Below are positions 58,101 to 64,000 of a stretch of 64,000 bases of DNA, one piece after another. The DNA comes from Malachius bipustulatus (taxonomy: Eukaryota > Arthropoda > Insecta > Coleoptera > Melyridae): assembly GCA_910589415.1 (NCBI GenBank), contig OU342631.1:21824001-21888000 (forward strand), in the 5' to 3' direction. The position numbers and the translations under genes are program-made. Within the stretch, counting starts at the first letter, position 1; each line of letters begins with the position of its first letter. The notes below the pieces were generated by a model. The model was given only the letters and a program-made list of their open reading frames with translations. It made no database searches and was not told the DNA's origin.

Positions 58101-60019
58101 TTAGTTACTTGTCGGGATAGAGTTGGTAGTTTAATGAGCTATAAAAGGTTCTTAAATAAATCTATAATGTGAAGGGTTTCGGGGGAATTAGTTCTGAAGT
58201 ACGTTATGTACTAGTACTGGTGCAGAGGAGGAACTATGAAATCTGAATCACATTATTAGTTGTTATTAGATATTTCCAGGAAGATTTGGTGAATATTGGA
58301 CTACTCCAGGCAAAATAATTTATACTTCTTGATTTTTCATTCAAATATTCTCCCTGTATGTCTGTTTTTGAAAAAAGATTATGACGAAATCATACTTATG
58401 TCTACAAATTACAATTTACAAAAAATTGTGTTTCGCAATCGACGACGAAACACGGTTACTAGTGGATATTTCCAGCAAGATTTGCTGAATTGACTGGTCA
58501 AGCAGATACTACAAATTTAGACATTTTTTCACTTATTCCTCTCGTTTTTTTTAGCGATCAAAATCCCCTAAATTTGCTACCACTCCCCAGAAGACCTTTG
58601 TATTTAGTTCTATTTCTTGGAGAAAATTTGGAATTTTCAATGATTTCTGTTATCATTCACAACCCCAACAACCCAGTTTTGTTGAGTTTATTGCAGGCTT
58701 CAAATCTTTTATGATTATATTTCTGAAGCAGTGTCTTAGCCTGTCTTAATTCTGGAAGATCTTTCCAGAGATTTACTCTTTGGATTTCCTCTGCTTTCTA
58801 TATTTGGTCTTTCAGAAAACTTTTTCCTAGTCTGCAAAAAGGTTCTGTCCCTATAAGCGGCGTTTTTGCTCCTCGCCGCTTTTTACAAGGTTATCTTCTT
58901 CTTGGTTGTATTTCCTTCCAAATATGTCCATATCGGAATATTCTCGATTTTTAATTGTTAGCAGCTCTGCTTTTCATTGTTTGACACGCTCTACAACAGA
59001 CCAAGAAGTCAACACACGTTGGTCAAATGCAAACACCAAGACCATGGTAGTTTTGGTATTGACTTAGTTCTGCTAAAGCATTGTGGTTCAAGTTTGATTT
59101 TGGTGTTTTCGAGCAGATCTATACCAACACAGCAAGATCAAAACAAATTTCCTTCATCACTCATGTTGACCAACAAATATTGTCACCATCTATATCATCT
59201 GGAAGGATTTCACTTCCAGGAGCTTCTTGGCCAATTGCAGGGTAATATCGAGACTGTAGTTTAGTCTTGATCTAGGTCTAGTCTAAGAGGCACGATAAAT
59301 ACCACCTGCTCCAGTTAATCATTCAATGGAAGATAAACAGCAAACATCGTCCAGATAGAAGAAGACACTCTTGTCTCCAAAATCTTCGGCAATGTCCGGG
59401 CTGACATCTGTTGAGCTATTCAGAAGTGCTGCATGAATTGCCACGATAATGAAAATAGCCAACGTCATGCAGCAGGGTACATGAAGAAGAAGATATGGTC
59501 TTGGTCGTGATATTCGTTTTGTATTTTCTACCAGATCTTTATCAAGACAGCAAGACCAAACCAATTTCGTTCATAAAGTGTTTAAACGCTTATACATTCA
59601 GGCCCGTCTTCATGCTCAACAGAGCAACAAGTGTTGGAGTTACTTCTTCCACTTCACATTTAGGAGTGGAAATTTGAGTAATGAAAATTAATATTATAGA
59701 TCTGTTTGTGAACAAGTTCAAATAAGTAAGGCTTTGATCTGACAATGAGTCAGATTTAATTATTCACAATCACAACCTTGTAATTTAGCTTACTATCCAC
59801 ATTTAGCGCGATTAACGGAAATTCATGCTTTTAGTGATCCCGGAGATAATTCCTACATTATTGCTGAGTTGAGGGAAACCTCCCAAAAGATTATCCCTGT
59901 AACCCGTGGAATATTTCCTAGGGATTTTCAATTTCGCTATCGTTGCTTACAAGTAGGGGTGGCGTTTGCAAACATTTTTAATTCGACGGGATGGTTTCAA
60001 GATTCCTTGATCCCATTAA
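58101..60019. other. Unassigned stretch with a diverged internal duplication
   Basis: A ~65-bp block with CAGATCT.TA.CAA.ACAGCAAGA.CAAA occurs at about 59090-59160 and again at 59505-59575, suggesting a decayed duplication or retroelement. Short open frames at 58296, 58490, 58977 (plus) and 59319 (minus) show no motif. Confidence 0.4.
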
Positions 60020-60260
60020 ATATAAGAGCCTAGTCCTGGAGCGTGCATTATGTAACTAACGTCTTAGGCTAATACCTTCTCACGGTTGCCAAGGTTACGG
60101 CGGGCCAGATCGATGTTTCACCCTGCTTCCGTCGGACGGGATGCAGCCCCGGGGATGGGGCGCACTGCCCCGACGCTACGAGCTTTCCACCCTTTTAAAT
60201 ACCATAGAACCAGGTGAATGTTTTGACTCGAGGACAATGGAATATATACGAGTATATGTA
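60020..60260. promoter_or_regulatory. GC-rich island with a third X-box
   Basis: A GC-rich block (GTCGGACGGGATGCAGCCCC, GGGGCGCACTGCCCCGAC) in AT-rich flanks. GTTGCCAAGGTTAC (60085-60098) reads GTAACCTTGGCAAC on the minus strand, again a full X-box match. No gene is visible inside. Confidence 0.4.
60085..60098 (-). promoter_or_regulatory. RFX X-box motif 3
   Basis: GTAACC-TT-GGCAAC on the minus strand fits GTNRCC-N2-RGYAAC. Confidence 0.45.
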
Positions 60261-61244
60261 TCGTCGGATGCTGCATAAAATCAATTTATCTGTAGATGCG
60301 CGCGCTAATATCGTCCAATGAAAACTTGATTCATTCCTCCAATAACGATGATGTCTGATGCTTTATAGTTTTCAATTGAGGTGCGAGGTTCTAGAAACGC
60401 TTTTATTCCGCGAGGATGAGCATAACTGGTCGTGCTTTGTTCTCGTTTTATGGGGTCATAAATACGGAATGATAAAGAATTATGGATCAAAGGTCTTAAG
60501 CACACTTCCAACAGAAACATTTTAATAGTTTATGTTTTCTTGCAAACATATAATATACCTAAATAAATACCTAGACTTATTAAACTATTCCAATGCTTCA
60601 TTAAACTCAAAGTGTCATATCCAAAAGCAAGGATAAAAAGCTGCCACGTAAGATTTATGCGATGAAAGCCTCGCGGTCGAGATTTTATTTCATAAATAGA
60701 TGCATATTATTCCCCCTAAGAGCTAGGAAGAGAGTTTTTCCAGGTAAAAGCTCGATATTTCAGGCAAAGAGCAGGCGAGTTTCACGTATGGAGTTCTCTC
60801 GAAATTCTCGTTTTAATGAGTCTACTGCTTCAGACTGGCGAATGCGCTGGAGAAATGTATGGAATGCATTCAGCTCTCGTAATAAAATCACGTCGAGTTT
60901 TATGAAGCTTCGCAAACAGTCCCGGTCTAGGCAACGTTATTTTAAAATCCGGGCACAAAGGTTTTTCCTTGTTTATTTTACGTTTTAATTAGAATCTCAT
61001 TTCGCTTTTCAGCTCCAATGTTCATTAAGCTTGGCCAAATTGAATCTCGCCCAATATTTTTTTTTATATTCCGCAACAAAAGTGTATTTTTCCAGATATT
61101 TCGAGTTACAGCAGAGTGGTACAAATATTTGCATATCTGTTTTTGCTGAGATATGAAAACGAAAGATGACAAAAAAGTAATATCACTGTTTTACTAATAT
61201 GGGTTTATGGTTTTGTTTGGCAGTCTTGTAAGAGACTTGAAACA
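60261..61244. other. Unassigned stretch; basic 108-codon open frame
   Basis: The plus-strand frame 60662-60988 encodes a very basic, Arg/Ser-rich product with no known motif. Nothing else is recognised. Confidence 0.3.
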
Positions 61245-62080
61245 TCAATAACCGGAACCGTTGAAAATATCACGAGTGATTCCTGTTCACAAGATAGAAA
61301 GTAGGATAAGCTGGATAAGGAAGTTTCTAACTTCCGGCCAATTTCCGTAATACCGGCCGTCGCCCATAGTTGAAATTGCACTGGAGAAGCGACTAACTGC
61401 ATTTTTGAACATCCTTACTCCCCAACAATTCGGCTTTAGGAAGAACCGTTCCACAGCCGATGCTATTACGATGGTGGTGGAGAAGGTGCGTGCAGGATGT
61501 TTGACTTGAAAACCCATATCTCCGCTGCTATAGTGGACTTCATGCTATGTTTTTGACTGCATTAATCCCCTCCCCCTACTCTGATGATGAAAATTGAATA
61601 TTACAGTATACGTGGTATAGGTACCGCTAATGCTTTTCACAAACTATTTGGAAAATAGATACCAGGCAACTAACACGCAGGCCACAGTCAGTCAAGTTTG
61701 CGCCGTATTAAATATGGAGTACCTCAGGGCTCTGTTCTGGGGCTGGTCGTGTTTATATCTTTATGAGCGATCTGCCGGTGAACATCTCCGATGGGCTCAT
61801 ATGTTTGTATGCGGACGATACTTTTTTCTATCGAGCTAATCACAAGGAAGAGCTGGCTATGGGGCTAAGGAGGAAGCTGTATGGGTCTGCGGAAAAATGT
61901 ACTGCTGATAAATTAACATAAAAAAAAATTGACGTGTTGGGTAGTTGACGTCTGTTAAGAAGTGGTTCAGGGCTATTTACCTCATTGCCAGACTATAGGA
62001 AGCTTCCTACCAGGAGCATTGCTCAGAAGTGCGTGTTTTGCTCTATTTGCGCTCCTTACCACACTCTGCCAGTGTGCTCG
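61245..62080 (+). pseudogene. LINE reverse transcriptase remnant
   Basis: Read on the plus strand across several frames, the motifs appear in the proper order. VIPVHK leads to NFRPISVIPAVA (about 61335). Next comes LTPQQFGFRKNRSTADAI (about 61415-61470), then a degraded motif A HISAAIVDF (about 61520), KYGVPQGSVLG (61710-61742, shift), and MSDLP...ISDGLICLYADDTFFYRA (ADD at about 61810-61818). Last is LLRSACFALFALL in the thumb region (about 62018). At least three frame changes and several stops make it inactive. The endonuclease and ends are missing. Confidence 0.8.
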
Positions 62081-62389
62081 TCAGTTGCTCTGGCAGAGGT
62101 CATGCGCTCAGGAAACCAAGAACCAAGTTGCAAAAACCGATTATTTCAAGTAGCAAGATTCACCGTTTTGTTGAAAGTAGACGCCTTGAAAATCGACCTC
62201 TTCAAGTTCAGGCTTTAAAAAGTTTTTACCAAGGTATGGTAACACTGACCATTCACCGGCACGGCGTTGCCGTCCATAATATACTAAAAAATGAATAAAA
62301 AGGGTTCAAAAACTCCTGTTGTTGAAAAAAACACCAAATCGTGATTCTGCGCAAATGCAGTTGTTTTCGAGAATGAAAAAACCGAACGA

Positions 62390-62432
62390 ATTTAGTTATA
62401 GTTATAGTTATAGTCATAGTTAAGTTATAGTT
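62390..62432 (+). repeat. TAGTTA/TATAGT microsatellite
   Basis: TTAGTTATAGTTATAGTTATAG and variants directly precede the satellite array. Confidence 0.7.
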
Positions 62433-62439
62433 TTTATTT

Positions 62440-64000
62440 TCTGACACTTTATGTGTTTTGGGAACACGAATTTGAAGTTTTCTAGCAAAAATTTGACCCT
62501 GAACTTTTTTTGCTCTTTTTCCCCTAATTTTTGCACTTTATTTCAGTTTTGGGCCTTTATCTCACAAAGGAAAGATTTTTTCGACAAGTCTATTCTATGC
62601 CAAATTAAAGTAGACAAAATTTCCCACATTTCTCAAAAATAACGGTTATTTGAAAGACTGCATGTGTTCCGCTGCTAGAGCGGGCCAGAAAAACATATTC
62701 TCATTGCGTGGAGTTTCTGAAAGTTTTGCTATAGTTTTGATTTTGTCACCCTCTATGGTTTTTTAGATCACTGAACACGAATTTGAAGTTTGCCGGTAAA
62801 AATTTTACCCTGAACTTTTTTTTGCGCTTTTTGCTCTAATTTTTGCACTTTATTTCAGTTTTGGTCCTTTATCTCACAAAGGAAAAGTTTTTTCGACAAG
62901 TCCATTCTATGCCAAATTAAAGTAGACAAATTTTTCTCATTTCTCAAAAATAACGGGTTTTTTAAAAGACTATAACCGTGCCGCTGCTAGAGCGGGCCAG
63001 AAAAACATATTCCCATTGAGTGGAGTTTCGGATAGTTTTGCTATAGTTTTGATTTTGTCACCCTCTATGGTTTTTTGGATCACTGAACACGAATTTGAAG
63101 TCTACTGACAAAAAATTGGCTCTGAAAGGCCCAAATTTTTGCACTTTTTTCAATTTTAGGCCCATAACTCACGAAGGAAAGGTTTTTTTCTACAAGTACA
63201 TTCGATGCCAAATTAAAGTAGACAAAATTTCCCACATTTCTCAAAAATAACGGTTTTTTGAAAGACTAATCGTTCCGCTGCTAGAGCGGGCCAGAAAACC
63301 ATACTCCCATTGCGTGGAGTTTCGGAAAGTTTTGCTTAGTTTTGATATTGCCACCCTCTATGGTTTTTTGGATCACTGAACACGAATTTGAAGTTTGCCG
63401 GCAAAAATTTGGCTCTAAACTTTTCTTGCACTTTTCGCCCAATTTTCTGCACTTTTTTCACTTTTTGGCCGTTTCTCAGGAAGGAAACGTTTTTTCGGCC
63501 AGAAGTTCATTGAAGGCGAAATTGAAGCAGACAAAATTTTCCACATTTCTCATAAACAATGCTTTTTTCAAAAAGACTGTTTAAAGAAACATATTCCCAT
63601 TGCGTGGGGTTTTGGAAAATTTTGAAATAGTTTTTATTCTCACTCCTATATGTGTTTTGGGCCGTACTTTGAAGCTTGCTGGCAAAAATTTGGCCCAGAA
63701 CTTTATTTTTTTTGCACTTCTCGCACAAATTTTTATCTTTTTTTCAGTTTTTAGTCTACCTATATCTCAGGAAGAAAACGCTTTTTTGACAAGAAGTTCA
63801 TTGTATGCAAAATTGAAGTAGACAAAATTTTCTAAATTTCTCATGAAAAAGGCTTTTTTTTAAAGACTATTCAAAAAACATATTCCAATTGTGTGGAGCT
63901 TTGGAAAGTTTTGCTATTGTTTTGATTTTGTCACCCTCTATTTTTATTTTGAGTCGCGGAACCCGAATTTGAGGTTTGCTGTCAAATATTTTGAGAGATT
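62440..64000 (+). repeat. ~300-bp satellite array, running off the window
   Basis: The marker AACACGAATTTGAAG occurs at 62463, 62774, 63086 and 63379, with diverged forms at about 63662 and 63960: periods of 311, 312, 293 and about 285-300 bp. Each unit contains TTTATCTCACAAAGGAAAG, AAATTAAAGTAGACAAA, CGCTGCTAGAGCGGGCCAGA (lost in later units) and CATTGCGTGGAGTTT. Copies at the right are more diverged. The frames listed over it repeat with the array and are not genes. Confidence 0.85.

Noticed and set aside
58436..58460. GACGAAACACGG, hammerhead-like 3' half
   Set aside because: No CTGATGA core or pairing stems lie upstream.

Overview
This is an AT-rich, gene-poor window of an insect nuclear genome. 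The signs are mutated non-LTR retrotransposon and Tc1/mariner-type coding remnants, a Penelope-type hammerhead ribozyme, many short inverted-repeat DNA elements ending in CCCTGTA, insect-style TAGGTA runs, satellite DNA and splice-like borders. A beetle is my best guess from the repeat landscape, at low confidence. I found no intact protein-coding gene.

Layout. 1-9 kb: AT-rich DNA with several non-autonomous inverted-repeat elements (1.36-1.95, 2.89-3.40, 3.40-4.17, 4.84-5.98, 7.78-8.85, 8.96-9.48 kb). 9.5-18.9 kb: mostly featureless, with two GC-richer islands and one Tigger-like hairpin. 18.9-20.8 kb: a degenerate ~600-bp tandem repeat. 21.7-30.9 kb: a dense repeat block. It holds a dispersed repeat with a 642-bp internal period, two broken transposon-type coding fragments, a 149-bp tandem array, two adjacent palindromic elements, a nearly identical 1.2-kb tandem duplication whose copies each carry a tRNA-like pol III promoter, and a 154-bp duplication. 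31.4-42.2 kb: a 1.26-kb TIR element, six more palindromic elements, two exon-like segments of a FAR1/ZSWIM-like gene, 75-bp repeats, and a hammerhead-like motif inside a TIR element. 43-50 kb and 52-61 kb: lower in recognisable repeats, with several GC-richer islands that look like conserved regulatory DNA. Three of these islands contain perfect RFX X-box consensus sites. 50-52 kb: two opposed LINE remnants, one split by a palindromic element that still contains transposase remnants. 54.1-55.0 kb: an ORF-less Penelope-like insertion with a 13-bp target duplication and a complete hammerhead ribozyme. 61.2-62.1 kb: a broken LINE reverse transcriptase. 62.4 kb to the end: a ~300-bp satellite.

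How the parts relate. Much of the left two thirds is built from one style of element: an almost complete palindrome whose tips read TACAGGG/CCCTGTA and which sits at TA. One copy (50.6-51.9 kb) keeps pieces of a DDE transposase, which suggests how the family moved. The right third looks like the regulatory or intronic landscape of a gene whose exons lie outside the window, or are too short to recognise here.
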